Positions 1 through 11,639 of a stretch of 64,000 nt of DNA are shown piece after piece. Source of the stretch: Tragulus kanchil (lineage: Eukaryota > Chordata > Mammalia > Artiodactyla > Tragulidae); NCBI GenBank assembly GCA_022376925.1, contig JAIOJX010000004.1, forward strand, positions 126,381,123-126,445,122. Direction: 5' to 3'. The position numbers were made by a program, and so were the translations under genes. The notes under the pieces were generated by a model. That model saw only the letters and a list, made by a program, of their open reading frames with translations. It was not told where the DNA came from and did no database searches. The first letter of the stretch is position 1. Each line of letters opens with the position of its first letter.

Positions 1-1424
1 GGTCTTGAATGTGTGTTACCAGCAATCTTAAATTAGAAAAGATATAATACATTTAGCATGGTACTCTCCTAAAGAGAATTGTCTTTAAAAAAAAAAACAA
101 AAACAAAGTATGGTTATATTTCCCATCTTAATGATTATACCTAGATTGTTTTACTCAGCTTTTTCTTTTTCCTTCTGGGAAAACATGAAGAAATTTTAAG
201 ATTTGGAGTTAATGTGAAAAGAAATCAGAGCCCAGCCGTGACAACTTGGTAAATCAATTTCAGAGGCAGGAAGAAAGACATGGATACTGATTCTTAATTC
301 ATGGCTCTATTTGTTTCAGTGTTTCCTAATTCCATTCCCATTAGAAATCCAATGCATCGATAGAAAAATCTTAGTGCTCTTTCAAATTTAAGTGACCTTG
401 TTAATTCTCAGGTACAGTATGCTGGGAAATGCTAGATACAACTTCCTACACACTTGGGATATATTTTTTCAAAATATAATGTTGACTAATGGCCATCTCT
501 CTTATAATTTATAATATATTCACATATAAATATGTATAATATATATTTTATATAATTTTGGGAGCTCTGTAGTTATCAAAACTATTTTAAATAAAACAAA
601 TGTAACTCCTTGCCTGTTAAAATACAACCATTCCTGGGAGCTTAGGCAGGTGCAGTCATTGTGTTTAAGTTTCACTCACATCCTACTGATTAATCTATTA
701 GTCAATAACAGCACAAGGTACCAAGTTTCAAAGCAAGATGCAGATTAATGTAGCAGTTGTCAAAGACATGGATAAATGCTCTTTCTGTTTCTTAGCTCTA
801 CATTAGTTATAATTCAGATAAATTTGTCTTTTGGTAGCAGCAGTATTTCAAAATAAAAGAGGGAGTTTGGACAACATTAATTTTAATTTATTTAGTCAGC
901 CTACTGTTGCCACTGTAACAGGTAAACTGACTATTCTGAGCAGAGAAACAGGCAAATACTGTGGAAGTTAGTGGTACTAACAGTTTGGTGTGTGCCATCC
1001 TTCCTGAATGAAGTGATTTTTCATAAACCACTTCAAATTATAACCCCTCATAATTTGACCTGAGGAACACACCAGTAAGAGGTCTTGAATGTGTGTTACC
1101 AGCAATCTTAAATTAGAAAAGATATAATACATTTAGCATGGTACTCTCCTAAAGAGAATTGTCTTTAAAAAAAAAAAACAAAAAACAAAGTATGGTTATA
1201 TTTCCCATCTTAATGATTATACCTAGATTGTTTTACTCAGCTTTTTCTTTTTCCTTCTGGGAAAACATGAAGAAATTTTAAGATTTGGAGTTAATGTGAA
1301 AAGAAATCAGAGCCCAGCCGTGACAACTTGGTAAATCAATTTCAGAGGCAGGAAGAAAGACATGGATACTGATTCTTAATTCATGGCTCTATTTGTTTCA
1401 GTGTTTCCTAATTCCATTCCCATT
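1..1424. repeat. Tandem duplication D1 (cut by window start)
   Basis: Bases 1-342 match 1083-1424 almost exactly, the only difference seen being two extra A's in the A-run near 90/1170. In a tandem model copy 2 is 343-1424 and copy 1 began about 740 bases upstream of the window. Both copies diverge right after a shared 'TCCATTCCCATT'. The content is AT-rich, with a TA-rich tract near 497-560 and no gene. Probably an assembly duplication. Confidence 0.85.
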
Positions 1425-2560
1425 CCAGTGTTTTCTGAAATGTATTTAAGTTTTCCTTAAAGACAAAGCTCTGTGATCAAGTGAGTCACAATACATATGC
1501 TATTTATGTACATTTTCATATTCAAGAAATATTAAAGAGCCTCTTCATATTTAATTTTATTTAATCCAACACACAATTTTTCTTAGTTTGGTTGAGTTAC
1601 ATCTATTAATATTTCCCAGAACACAACTCTCAGATGACACTCTGCTGTGTGCAGTGAAGTACATGTGTAAGTGGTGAATTGGAAATTACTGGAAGATTCA
1701 TTCTCTATTAGTGTATGGTCCTCATAGGTGAGAGGTATGTAGTAATGAAGCAGCTGTTGCAGTGAGTGATTAGATATGGAAATAGAATCAATATGTTCTT
1801 GGTTCCCATCATCCTTCCATCACTTAGTATGACTCAATTTGTTTAAAAAATTATTTTACTGCTGTATTTTCTGAACTGTCACATGGAAGTGATCCAGCCC
1901 AAGCCTAATGCTCAAATAGCAGAGTAGGAATATTACACTGGAGAGTTGATATCTTGTTTCACTTGGCATCACAGGGTAACTGATTATCTGAATTTGCACA
2001 TTTATGGTTCTTATCACTATGGACCCAGGTGGTTGTCCTCAATATGAAAAGGAACTTGAACTCATATAAACACATGGGAAGCCTGCCTACAACTCATTTG
2101 TTCAAAATGAACTGATCATAATGTTCTTTTGCAATTTTTTTTTTTTTTTGTTATTCATAGGAGTAGCATTTAAATCAGCCATTATGTTCAGGATAGTAGT
2201 TTTGAGAAAGGTACACTAGGACTCAAATATTCATAAAATACAGTAGGGGGCATGCATCTTTTGATGTATTCTGATCTTTTTCACTGTGATTTTGATGTGA
2301 CTTTTAAGGAATAAAATTGAGTTACTCTTAATGTAGATGCCCACATCCTGGATATGAATAAGGGGTAGTTGATTTGGTCATTAAGTCAATCCAACTTCAG
2401 TATATGAAATCTAGTGGGGTTAATGAGAATGTCTTCAGTGGAACTGAACATTACATGTATCTTTAACACCAACCAAAAAATCTCAAAAAAAAAATTTAGA
2501 CAAGAATCATTTTGTATACAAATTATATTTTATATAAACCCTTTTACTGAAGGATTCTAT
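1425..2560. other. AT-rich non-coding stretch
   Basis: I see no gene, recent transposon or RNA gene here. There is a T-run near 2136-2150. Ancient, unrecognisable repeats may be present. Confidence 0.5.
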
Positions 2561-2561
2561 T

Positions 2562-2930
2562 ATGGATTGAACATGACACCCTAAGATTTGTAGGTTGACA
2601 TCTTAAGCCCCAACGTGATGGTATTGAGAGATAGGGCTTTGGGGAGGTAATTAGATCCTAACTGCAGAGCCCTTATGAATGATATTAGTGCCCTTAGGAA
2701 ACAGACCCCAGAAAGCAGTTTTGCCCCTTCTACCATGTTGGAGCTAGCTAGAAAATGGCCATCTATGAACCAGAAACCAGTTCCTCACCAAATGTGGGAA
2801 CTGCCGGCATCTTTATTTTGGACTTCCCACACTCAGCAACTGCAACAAATAAATTTACGTTGTTTATAAAAGCCCCCAGCTTTTGATAGTCTGTTTTTGC
2901 AGCCTGAACAGACTAATATATTCTGAGTAC
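2562..2930 (+). mobile_element. MaLR-like (MLT1/MST type) solo LTR relic
   Basis: The order of motifs resembles mammalian ERVL-MaLR LTRs: a 'TATGGATTGAACATGACACC' start, a '..ATAGGGCTTTGGGGAGGTAATTA' type segment, '..CCTTATGAATG..', '..TTGGACTTCCCACACTCAGCA', then an AATAAA-containing 'CAACAAATAAATTTACG' and a closing 'GCAGCCTGAACAGACTAATA'. No internal retroviral sequence is beside it, so it looks like a solo LTR. The family name is from memory of the consensus. A 64-codon open frame at 2675-2869 lies inside and is not a gene. Confidence 0.6.
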
Positions 2931-3775
2931 TAGTTTAGTGTAAATAAGGAAATTATCAAGGTATTTTTCACATTTGCAATAATGATATCAAAAAGAGATG
3001 CCATCCTTTTTCATATGCAAGGTCATACACATAATTATGATGACATTCATTAGTGTGGTACCCAAACATGAGAGTAACCAACATGACTGTTATTTTGTAC
3101 CCCATAAATATGCATGCGTATCAAAGAGATCTGCTAATGGTAAAGCTGGAGCCAAGCATTTGCAATTTAAGAAAAAGGGATTTTTTTCTTTTGTCTCCAA
3201 GAGAAAACAGTGAAGAAAAATTTCACCTGACTGGGCACCATGGGAAAGTTTTATCAGTTTCCTGGGTAACCTATTTTCAGGTTGTCAGCTAAATCAAAAT
3301 TTCGTGGTTAAGAAAAAAAAAAACAATCAGTGAAAAGCTTGTTGTTTGGGTGCAGAAAAGAAGGAAATTTATATGATTTTTGTCTATCCTAAGAAGTGAT
3401 TTACAGTTTGATAATAGAGTTACAGGAGCTTTATGGCTCCCATTTCCCAACTTCTACACACTTGAAACAAATTTCCAGGCAATGCCTATTGCAAAGTTTT
3501 TATATTGATTAATACACTGTTGATGACTATTGTGCAAAATAGTTAAGATTAATTGCTTAGCATGCTTCATAATAGTATATTTGCTGTCATTCAACCATGA
3601 CTTGCAGTTGCATCTTTAATTATTAGAAACTTTGGCAGGCAGTAGACAGAAATCAAAGTTCATTGATTTGAAACTTGTATGACTGATTTCTTGATTTTCT
3701 ATTTCTTTTTGTTTTCTTGATTATTACCTCATTAGTAACTACTTTAGTCATATAGGTACCAACAAATATTTATTT
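2931..3775. other. AT-rich non-coding stretch
   Basis: Two short overlapping open frames near 3.0-3.3 kb have no recognisable domain and no splice or promoter context. Nothing else is supported. Confidence 0.5.
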
Positions 3776-3776
3776 A

Positions 3777-4001
3777 GGGCTTCCCAGTTTTAAAGAACCC
3801 ATCTGCCAATGCAAGAGACTTAAGAGACAGGGGTTCAATCCCTGGGTCAGGAAGTATCCCTGGAGGAGGGCATGGCAGCCCACTCCAGTATTCTTGCCTG
3901 GAGAATCCCATGGACAGAGAAGCCTGGTGGGCTACAGTCCATAGCGTCACCCTGAGTCGGACATGACTGAAATGACTTAGCATGCACATAGCACACACAG
4001 T
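3777..4001 (+). mobile_element. Bov-tA SINE
   Basis: A tRNA-Glu-like head ('GGGCTTCCCAG..') with a B-box-like 'GGGTTCAATCCC' is followed by the BovB-derived body ('CCACTCCAGTATTCTTGCCT', 'GAGAATCCCATGGACAG', 'GGTGGGCTACAGTCCA', '..GAGTCGGACATGACTGA') and a short CA-rich tail. It is full length for the family and in forward orientation. Confidence 0.9.
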
Positions 4002-4678
4002 GATATTGTGCTACGCTTTCAAAGAAGATGGCTTACTTGATCTCTAAAAGCTTCTAGCCTGGTGGGGAGCAGAGACATGCATGGTTACTGTACCATGTGA
4101 AAAGGGCTAGGACTGTGGAAAGCACAGGGTGATCAGGGGTTATAGCCAGGAGTTCACATATAATTCAGACTATGGGAATCAAAAAGACATTTCAGAGAAG
4201 GTGAGGATAACCTCAAACAAGCTGGGAGGATGGTGGTAGAAGGAGTATGAGTGGGGAGAGAAGCAAATTGGGAGAGAGGGAGAAAGGCTGGGTGAAAGAC
4301 TAGGTGAAGAACTTTTCTATTGAGAAGTCCTTGGTGATTGGGGCATAGGGTGGGGAAGTTGGCAAGTGGACTACAGAGAAGCAAGATTCTTCTATTTGCC
4401 ATGCAGAACAGGATTCCAAAATCCATCTGATTTATGCATTGTGGCTTCCAACAATGTCTGCAAGAATGTGGAGCTTCGTCATGGCTTCTGGTTCCTTATA
4501 GAGTCCTAATTAGGATTCTGTAAATACTGAGCTAATTGAATTCTGTAAATTGATCCAATTTTGTATCTGTTTATAAAAGTCCCAGGAAGATGAATCGTAT
4601 TCAAAGCATGATGATAATAAAGCTAAGTAAAGGATGTAACTCAATTATTTTAAAAATCATCCTTGGCTATTTATGAGA
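4002..4678. other. Non-coding, no recognised element
   Basis: Purine-rich around 4.19-4.33 kb on the plus strand, which creates a 90-codon antisense frame (4154-4426) with no recognisable protein features. Confidence 0.5.
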
Positions 4679-5046
4679 AGTCCAGTGGAAGAATGTCTTT
4701 CCTTACTTTGAAGGTCGGAATTAGTATTGCAAAAAAATATGGTTATCAAATTATTTGCATAACATTAAAATCCTTATCAACGCTTTTCTATTTGGCTTAC
4801 CTAGAACTACAGGTATTAAAAAAATAACAAAACATGAGGACTTTCACAAAAGAGATTTCAGTTTTCTGTGGGATAACAAAGGGTCCAAGTTTGAATAAGC
4901 AACAGCTAACAGAAGATCAATGATCGGTACATCTCTATAGGGAATTTTTTGGTCTATTCTGGGCAGATTTTAGTCCATGACTTGGTGAAACTCTTCCTCT
5001 TTATCAAAGAAGCAGGGTAGATGAAAGATCACTGACTTTATTTTTA

Positions 5047-5381
5047 TTTTATTTTATTTTTTTAAAGATTTATTTATTTATTTATTTTGGTGAGGGTGGG
5101 GAGGGGAGGGGGGGAACAGGCAGGTCACTTCTATTGGTCTTTCATTTGTCCATTTTCATCCATCTTTGTTCTTTGGCCCGTGTGGGCCTCCCACTGTGGT
5201 GGCCTCTGTTGTCGCAGAGCACTGGCTCTGGGCGCATGCACTCCAGAGCTCCGGCTCGGTAATTGGACACATCAGTCCAGCCGCTCTGTGGCACGTGGGA
5301 TCTTCCCAGGCCAGGGATCGAACCAGTGCCCCTTGCAGTGCAAGGTGGTGTCCTTACCCACTGAACCACCAGGGAAGCCCC
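5047..5381 (-). mobile_element. Composite tRNA-headed SINE (CHR-like body, novel 3' block), locus 1
   Basis: Read on the minus strand: a 'GGGGCTTCCCTGGTGG' head, a B-box-like 'GGTTCGATCCC', a CHR-like body with 'GATCCCACGTGCC..GCGGCTGGACTGATGTGTCC', then a 3' block including '..GGATGAAAATGGACAAATG' and an AAATAAAT tail. A 13-bp target-site duplication GACTTTATTTTTA flanks it exactly (5034-5046 and 5382-5394). The 102- and 75-codon frames inside are not genes. Confidence 0.85.
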
Positions 5382-5513
5382 GACTTTATTTTTAAATGAT
5401 AGAGGAAGACTCCTATATTCTTTATCTTGTTGAGTTTGCTTTTGCCACCAAAATGGAAATTAGTATCCTGTTCTCCACCCAAACACTGTGCTCTGGTCAG
5501 AAGTTAACAAAAG

Positions 5514-5738
5514 TGTAAGCATGCTTAGTCACTCTATTCTTGTCTGATTCTTTGGGACCCCATGAAATGTAGCCTGCCAACCTCCTCTGTCCATGGGATT
5601 CTCCAAGCAAGAATATGGGAATGGGTTGCCATGCCCTCCTCCAAGGGATCTTTCTAACCAAGGGAGCAAAAACACTTGTCTGCTGAATCACCTGCATTGC
5701 ACGTGGATACTTTACCACCGAGCCACTGGGGAAGCCCT
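5514..5738 (-). mobile_element. Bov-tA SINE (reverse)
   Basis: The plus strand reads '..CTTAGTCACTCTATTCTTGT', 'CCATGGGATTCTCC', 'AAGAATATGGGAATGGGTTG', ending 'GAGCCACTGGGGAAGCCC', the reverse complement of Bov-tA. It is flanked by AAGTGTA on both sides (5509-5516 region and after 5738), a likely short target-site duplication. Confidence 0.88.
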
Positions 5739-6157
5739 GGAAGTGTAGGAGTTACACAAATCTGACAAGCTGAAAAACAAGAATCTGACAAGTCCAGTGG
5801 AAGAATGTCTTTCCTTACTTTGAAGGTCGGAATTAGTATTGCAAAAAAATATGGTTATCAAATTATTTGCATAACATTAAAATCCTTATCAACGCTTTTC
5901 TATTTGGCTTACCTAGAACTACAGGTATTAAAAAAATAACAAAACATGAGGACTTTCACAAAAGAGATTTCAGTTTTCTGTGGGATAACAAAGGGTCCAA
6001 GTTTGAATAAGCAACAGCTAACAGAAGATCAATGATCGGTACATCTCTATAGGGAATTTTTGGTCTATTCTGGGCAGATTTTAGTCCATGACTTGGTGAA
6101 ACTCTTCCTCTTTATCAAAGAAGCAGGGTAGATGAAAGATCACTGACTTTATTTTTA

Positions 6158-6492
6158 TTTTATTTTATTTTTTTAAAGATTTATTTATTTATTTATTTTG
6201 GTGAGGGTGGGGAGGGGAGGGGGGGAACAGGCAGGTCACTTCTATTGGTCTTTCATTTGTCCATTTTCATCCATCTTTGTTCTTTGGCCCGTGTGGGCCT
6301 CCCACTGTGGTGGCCTCTGTTGTCGCAGAGCACTGGCTCTGGGCGCATGCACTCCAGAGCTCCGGCTCGGTAATTGGACACATCAGTCCAGCCGCTCTGT
6401 GGCACGTGGGATCTTCCCAGGCCAGGGATCGAACCAGTGCCCCTTGCAGTGCAAGGTGGTGTCCTTACCCACTGAACCACCAGGGAAGCCCC
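6158..6492 (-). mobile_element. Composite SINE, duplicate of locus 1
   Basis: A base-for-base copy of the 5047-5381 element, including both flanking GACTTTATTTTTA sites. It belongs to duplication D2 and is not a separate insertion. Confidence 0.85.
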
Positions 6493-6624
6493 GACTTTAT
6501 TTTTAAATGATAGAGGAAGACTCCTATATTCTTTATCTTGTTGAGTTTGCTTTTGCCACCAAAATGGAAATTAGTATCCTGTTCTCCACCCAAACACTGT
6601 GCTCTGGTCAGAAGTTAACAAAAG

Positions 6625-6849
6625 TGTAAGCATGCTTAGTCACTCTATTCTTGTCTGATTCTTTGGGACCCCATGAAATGTAGCCTGCCAACCTCCTCTG
6701 TCCATGGGATTCTCCAAGCAAGAATATGGGAATGGGTTGCCATGCCCTCCTCCAAGGGATCTTTCTAACCAAGGGAGCAAAAACACTTGTCTGCTGAATC
6801 ACCTGCATTGCACGTGGATACTTTACCACCGAGCCACTGGGGAAGCCCT
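6625..6849 (-). mobile_element. Bov-tA SINE, duplicate in D2
   Basis: Same sequence as 5514-5738, carried by the second copy of D2. Confidence 0.88.
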
Positions 6850-6881
6850 GGAAGTGTAGGAGTTACACAAAAATCTGACAA

Positions 6882-7895
6882 GGAGCTTGAAATAAAGTCA
6901 TAGGATATACATGACAGTAAAGTGAAGTTGTCAAAGATAATATAGCAGAAGAAAACATTTCAAATTTTCCTTTTAAGGTACACTTAAGTTATCTTTCTGT
7001 TAGGCAACAAACTCCCATCCAGTTGTGTATGAGATGCACGGTTTGCCTTTGGGAACTTGTGTAAGTCATAAAGCAAGATTGTGGTGCTAATGGGAACAGA
7101 TTATTCTAAGTCCCACAGTAAGATTCTATCCACTAAACTGTCATTACCACTGCTTTGAAAAATGATCAGTAAGAGTTTGATGTTATTAATTATGCTTCAT
7201 AAATTATTGTTCCATATTTTTTCATCTGCTAAGTGCTTCCCAGTTGAAAAGATGTCAATCATCTAGTGTATCTCTGTTGATTTAAGCCTAAGGTTGTCCT
7301 TGATTATTTATTTATTGATGAACCAAGAAGGAAAATATCTAAACGTGCAGCTTTGAGGATTATAAATTCATTACTTGTATTTTCACAAATATGGCATATA
7401 TGCAGAAAGATGACCAGTCCAAAATCCTCCTGCTAACAAGAGGACTACAGGACTCCTGAAGTCCAGACCTCTACTTTTCCTGCTTTCCTCCTGATCTTCC
7501 TACCTTATTTGGTTCAAGAAGCCTGTTTCTTGAAACTCTGATGAAACATTGCCAGCTACATTGCTTTGAAACTAGAACTTTTGCTTTTTGGTCTTTTCAT
7601 TTTTTTCTGATGACCTGGAAGTACTCAGGGCCAGATCAGTTTCAAGGTCATTTCTTTTATTACTAAATTATTAATGCACCTACATTCCATGAAGAGTGAT
7701 GCAAATGTCGATGCAACCCTGTTCTCTAATAATGCTCCACATACTTCTGTGGTCTTTATTTTCTCAGTCTGTAATGTGGTGTCCATCATCAGTACATGGT
7801 AGAGTGGTGGACCTTCTTCACATGCTAAAGAGGAACAAAGGCAAGCAGCTCTAAAGGGGACCATAAAAAAGTTAGGTGCAAACATCAAATCCTGG
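6882..7895. other. AT-rich non-coding stretch
   Basis: No recognisable gene or young transposon. An open frame covering 7625-8149 on the minus strand is part unique sequence and part SINE, and has no domain. Confidence 0.5.
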
Positions 7896-7908
7896 CCTTC
7901 AAGCCTCT

Positions 7909-8126
7909 TGTGTGCATACATGCTAAGTCGCTTCAATTGTGTCTGATTCTTTGCAGCCCTATGGACCATAGCCCACTGGGCTCCTCTGTACTCTAGGCAA
8001 GAATACTGGAGTAGGTTGCCATGCTCTCCTCCAGGGGATCTTCCTAACCCAGGGGTCAAACCCTCATCTCTTAAGTCTCTTGCATCGGCAGGTGGCTTCT
8101 TTACCAGTAGTGCCAACTGGGAAGTC
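7909..8126 (-). mobile_element. Bov-tA SINE (reverse) with target-site duplication
   Basis: The plus strand reads 'CATGCTAAGTCGCTTCAATTG', 'GCAAGAATACTGGAGTAGGT', 'CTCCAGGGGATCTTCC', ending 'CCAACTGGGAAGTCC'. It is flanked by CCTTCAAGCCTCT (7896-7908) and CCTTCAAGGCTCCT (8127-8139), a target-site duplication with one mismatch. The 174-codon minus-strand frame, the longest in the window, runs through it and is not a gene. Confidence 0.9.
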
Positions 8127-8559
8127 CCTTCAAGGCTCCTAATAACCATATTTTCTACTTGGCCTATCCATCTTACTTTATGTAAGACATAAGAAACTTT
8201 TTGTTTTTATTGAAACAAATGATTTCATTGTATTTTAAGGTTAATTCATATCCGCTTTCCAGGAGCCTGTTACCCTCCCTGCTTCATCCAATATGGTTAC
8301 AGCCATGGATGTCCTTACTGCGTCCAATCACACTCAGAATCCAACAATTTATTCATGTCTCACCTGCTCTGTGTACTTTCTGACTCCACATTTATCTTTT
8401 ATCTTTCAAATTCCTAAATACCTTTTTTTTAAATACTGCACTCTGTTTTATAGTGAGAGAACCTGATGCTAGTACCTGATACTTAACTCTGTTTAAATAA
8501 TCCGAATATAATTTATTCTATCAATACAACTAGTTTCTTGGATCTTTGAAAACAAGCTG

Positions 8560-8990
8560 GTGCTTATATATCATTGGTTTTCCCTGAGATAGGTTTGTGG
8601 TATTAGAACTGTTTACACATGGTTCTTCTCTTGCACACATGGTAGGATTATAGTTTCTCAATCCCTTTAAAGTTAAGTACAACCTTATGACTTGCTTTGG
8701 ACAATGAAATGTGAGACAAGTTATGTATGTCACTTTAGGTACACATTTTAAGAGCCAGTGTATGCTTCACCTCATTCTCATTGCCTGCCATGATATCATG
8801 AAAGCAAACAGAAAGACAGAATGTCCATCAGCTCGGATCCTTGAATGAGCACAGTGTTACAATTTACTTTTGAATTCTGATGGGTATACACTCTTGGATG
8901 AGAAATAAATATTTCCTATGATATGTGTCTAAGTTTTGGGCATTCTTGGTTTCTGCAGCATAACCTATGATATCCTTTCTGATTAAACAA
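8560..8990 (+). repeat. Ancient mammalian interspersed repeat, family uncertain
   Basis: 'TTGGACAATGAAATGTGAGA', 'AAGAGCCAGTGT', 'GATGAGAAATAAATATTTCC' and 'TTTCTGCAGCATAACCTATG' follow the order of a common degenerate mammalian dispersed repeat that ends with a poly(A) signal and '..GCAGCATAACCTA..'. I cannot name it from sequence alone. Confidence 0.4.
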
Positions 8991-9453
8991 CCAAGATAGG
9001 TATTATACTGATAGTGGATACTCAATAAATATTTAGAGTGCAGAATTTTAAAAAATAACTAGAAATTGCAAGTTATAATTCATTTTGGAGAAGTCTCAGT
9101 GATAGCTTTGCAAGTATACTCAGGAATATCAGTCAGCATGTAAAAACAGAATAAACAGATTAACCAAAAAGATGATTTTGTTCTGATATGCAAAATAAAG
9201 CTTAATAATTCCCTTTAACTATGACCTTTGCTGAAAGAATTTGGAACAGCCTGAAGTTGCAAATACTTGATGTCTCAATTCCTGGAATAGTCATTTCAAA
9301 GGCCACTTAAGAAATGGAGAGGAGGTAAGAAAGAAAAAACTGGAAAGCTGGATGTTTTATAGAGTTAGCAAATGGTGTGACTTAACAAATGGAACCATGA
9401 TTTTAAATAATGTATATGTATCTCAGAATTTGAGACAGTCTGAAATGTACTTG

Positions 9454-9525
9454 TATTGGGTTGGCCAAAAAGTTCATAATAATCTTATGGAGAAACCAGA
9501 ATTAACTTTTTGGCCAGCCCAATAT
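9454..9525. mobile_element. Mariner-type hairpin MITE
   Basis: An imperfect inverted repeat of 72 bases: 'TATTGGGTTGGCCAAAAAGT' on the left pairs with 'ACTTTTTGGCCAGCCCAATA' on the right around a short centre with CTTATGG. TA sits at both ends, as expected for mariner target sites. It matches the abundant palindromic mariner MITE of bovid genomes. It encodes nothing, and the 114-codon frame across it is incidental. Confidence 0.88.
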
Positions 9526-9696
9526 ATTATATTTATCTATATTTATGCATTTAATACATATATTATGTACAGAAATGCAACAAAAAGCAAAGGGAGCAGG
9601 CCGACATGCTTTAAGAAAATAGCTGCTTTAAGAAAGATGACTAGAAAAAAAGTAATGACAGTTTCTTTAGTAAGTGTTGGTGGGAAAATTGGGTAG

Positions 9697-10100
9697 CTAC
9701 CTGTAAAAGAATGAAATTAGACTATTTCCTAACACCATGCACAAAAACATAAACTCGAAATGGATTAAAGGCCTGAATGTAAGACCAGAAACCATGGAAC
9801 TCCTAGAGGAAAACATAGTCAGAGCACTCTTTGACATAAATCACAGCAAGATCATCCATGATCCACCTCATAGATTAATGGAAATAAAATAAAAAATTAA
9901 AAGATTGGACCTATTCAACTTAAAAGAGTTTACACAATGACAGAAACTATGAATAAGGTATAAAGACAGCCCTCAGCATGGGAGGAAATAATAGCAAATG
10001 AAACTACTGACGAAAGATTAATCTCCAAAATATTGGAACCACCATGACATGTTGTTTACAACAACATTGTAAAGTAATTAACCTCCAGTTTAAATTTTTT
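9697..10100 (+). mobile_element. L1 fragment, ORF2 C-terminal part plus 3' tail
   Basis: The sequence resembles ruminant L1 ORF2: 'ATGGATTAAAGGCCTGAATG', 'AGACCAGAAACCATGGAACT', 'CTAGAGGAAAACATAGTCAG', 'GACATAAATCACAGCAAGAT', 'AAAGACAGCCCTCAGCATGG'. It then jumps to the L1 3' terminus ('CATTGTAAAGTAATTAACCT'), so the end of ORF2 and most of the 3' UTR are deleted. Frameshifted and non-functional. Confidence 0.82.
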
Positions 10101-10544
10101 AAAAACTAATAGCTTGGTTACTTAACTGACATACAAAAACTGTAAGTAGCACAATCATGACAAGTTTTGTCCTGCTTAAAGTCATCTACATTTTGCATGT
10201 CATTTTCAAATAAACTGTGTGTTTATGTAGGGTAAGTCATGATAAACAGATTAACCAAAAAGATGATTTTGTTCTGATATGCAAAATAAAGCTTAATAAT
10301 TCCCTTTAACTATGACCTTTGCTGAAAGAATTTGGAACAGCCTGAAGTTGCAAATACTTGATGTCTCAATTCCTGGAATAGTCATTTCAAAGGCCACTTA
10401 AGAAATGGAGAGGAGGTAAGAAAGAAAAAACTGGAAAGCTGGATGTTTTATAGAGTTAGCAAATGGTGTGACTTAACAAATGGAACCATGATTTTAAATA
10501 ATGTATATGTATCTCAGAATTTGAGACAGTCTGAAATGTACTTG

Positions 10545-10616
10545 TATTGGGTTGGCCAAAAAGTTCATAATAATCTTATGGAGAAACCAGAATTAACTTT
10601 TTGGCCAGCCCAATAT
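10545..10616. mobile_element. Mariner MITE, duplicate in D3
   Basis: Same 72-base hairpin as at 9454-9525, shifted by 1,091. Confidence 0.88.
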
Positions 10617-10787
10617 ATTATATTTATCTATATTTATGCATTTAATACATATATTATGTACAGAAATGCAACAAAAAGCAAAGGGAGCAGGCCGACATGC
10701 TTTAAGAAAATAGCTGCTTTAAGAAAGATGACTAGAAAAAAAGTAATGACAGTTTCTTTAGTAAGTGTTGGTGGGAAAATTGGGTAG

Positions 10788-11191
10788 CTACCTGTAAAAG
10801 AATGAAATTAGACTATTTCCTAACACCATGCACAAAAACATAAACTCGAAATGGATTAAAGGCCTGAATGTAAGACCAGAAACCATGGAACTCCTAGAGG
10901 AAAACATAGTCAGAGCACTCTTTGACATAAATCACAGCAAGATCATCCATGATCCACCTCATAGATTAATGGAAATAAAATAAAAAATTAAAAGATTGGA
11001 CCTATTCAACTTAAAAGAGTTTACACAATGACAGAAACTATGAATAAGGTATAAAGACAGCCCTCAGCATGGGAGGAAATAATAGCAAATGAAACTACTG
11101 ACGAAAGATTAATCTCCAAAATATTGGAACCACCATGACATGTTGTTTACAACAACATTGTAAAGTAATTAACCTCCAGTTTAAATTTTTT
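10788..11191 (+). mobile_element. L1 fragment, duplicate in D3
   Basis: Copy of the 9697-10100 L1 remnant with the same internal deletion. Confidence 0.82.
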
Positions 11192-11487
11192 AAAAACTAA
11201 TAGCTTGGTTACTTAACTGACATACAAAAACTGTAAGTAGCACAATCATGACAAGTTTTGTCCTGCTTAAAGTCATCTACATTTTGCATGTCATTTTCAA
11301 ATAAACTGTGTGTTTATGTAGGGTAAGTCATGATAAAGTCCTTAAATATAATACAAAACACTGAAATATCTTTTAAGTCCTCTGCACTTTCATTATATAA
11401 CTCATACAGTATATTCCACAAATGTTAATTGCCAACAGGCTCAGTTTAAATAGTGCTGTATATCAGTTATTCTTAGATTTTTAATGT

Positions 11488-11635
11488 GCATTGAGATTAG
11501 GAGGGGGTCTTGTTAAAATGCCTATTAATATACAGTGGGAACTAAGACTGTGCAGACTAACATTCTCCATTTCTAACAAACTCCAAAATGATGTCAGTGA
11601 AGCTGGTATAGGCCATGTTTTGAGAAGCAAGGGTC
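11488..11635 (+). mobile_element. MER5-like (hAT-Charlie) relic
   Basis: 'TGCATTGAGATTAGGAGGGG', 'CTTGTTAAAATGCC', 'TCCATTTCTAACAAACTCC' and 'ATGTTTTGAGAAGCAAGG' follow the motif order of degenerate mammalian MER5-type non-autonomous DNA elements. Strongly decayed, so the family is a tentative call. Confidence 0.4.
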
Positions 11636-11639
11636 AAAA

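Larger units (their letters stand above)
4679..6881. repeat. Tandem duplication D2 (period about 1,112)
   Basis: Copy 1 is about 4679-5768 and copy 2 is 5791-6881, separated by about 22 bases. The copies carry the same two SINEs at the same positions with the same private changes. The main difference is one T fewer in a T-run (near 4950 versus 6060). Duplicating two whole SINE insertions with their target sites shows copying of a finished locus, not independent insertion. Confidence 0.95.
9151..11332. repeat. Tandem duplication D3 (period 1,091)
   Basis: Copy 1 is 9151-10241 and copy 2 is 10242-11332, with no spacer. I see no differences over the stretches compared. ATAAA microhomology is present at the joint. 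The unit carries a mariner MITE and an L1 remnant, so both appear twice. Confidence 0.95.

Noticed and set aside
7625..8149. Longest open frame (174 codons, minus strand)
   Set aside because: About 40% is reverse Bov-tA SINE and the rest has no recognisable domain, promoter or splice context.
9352..10787. Two identical 114-codon frames suggesting a duplicated small gene
   Set aside because: The frame crosses a mariner MITE and the identity is explained by duplication D3.
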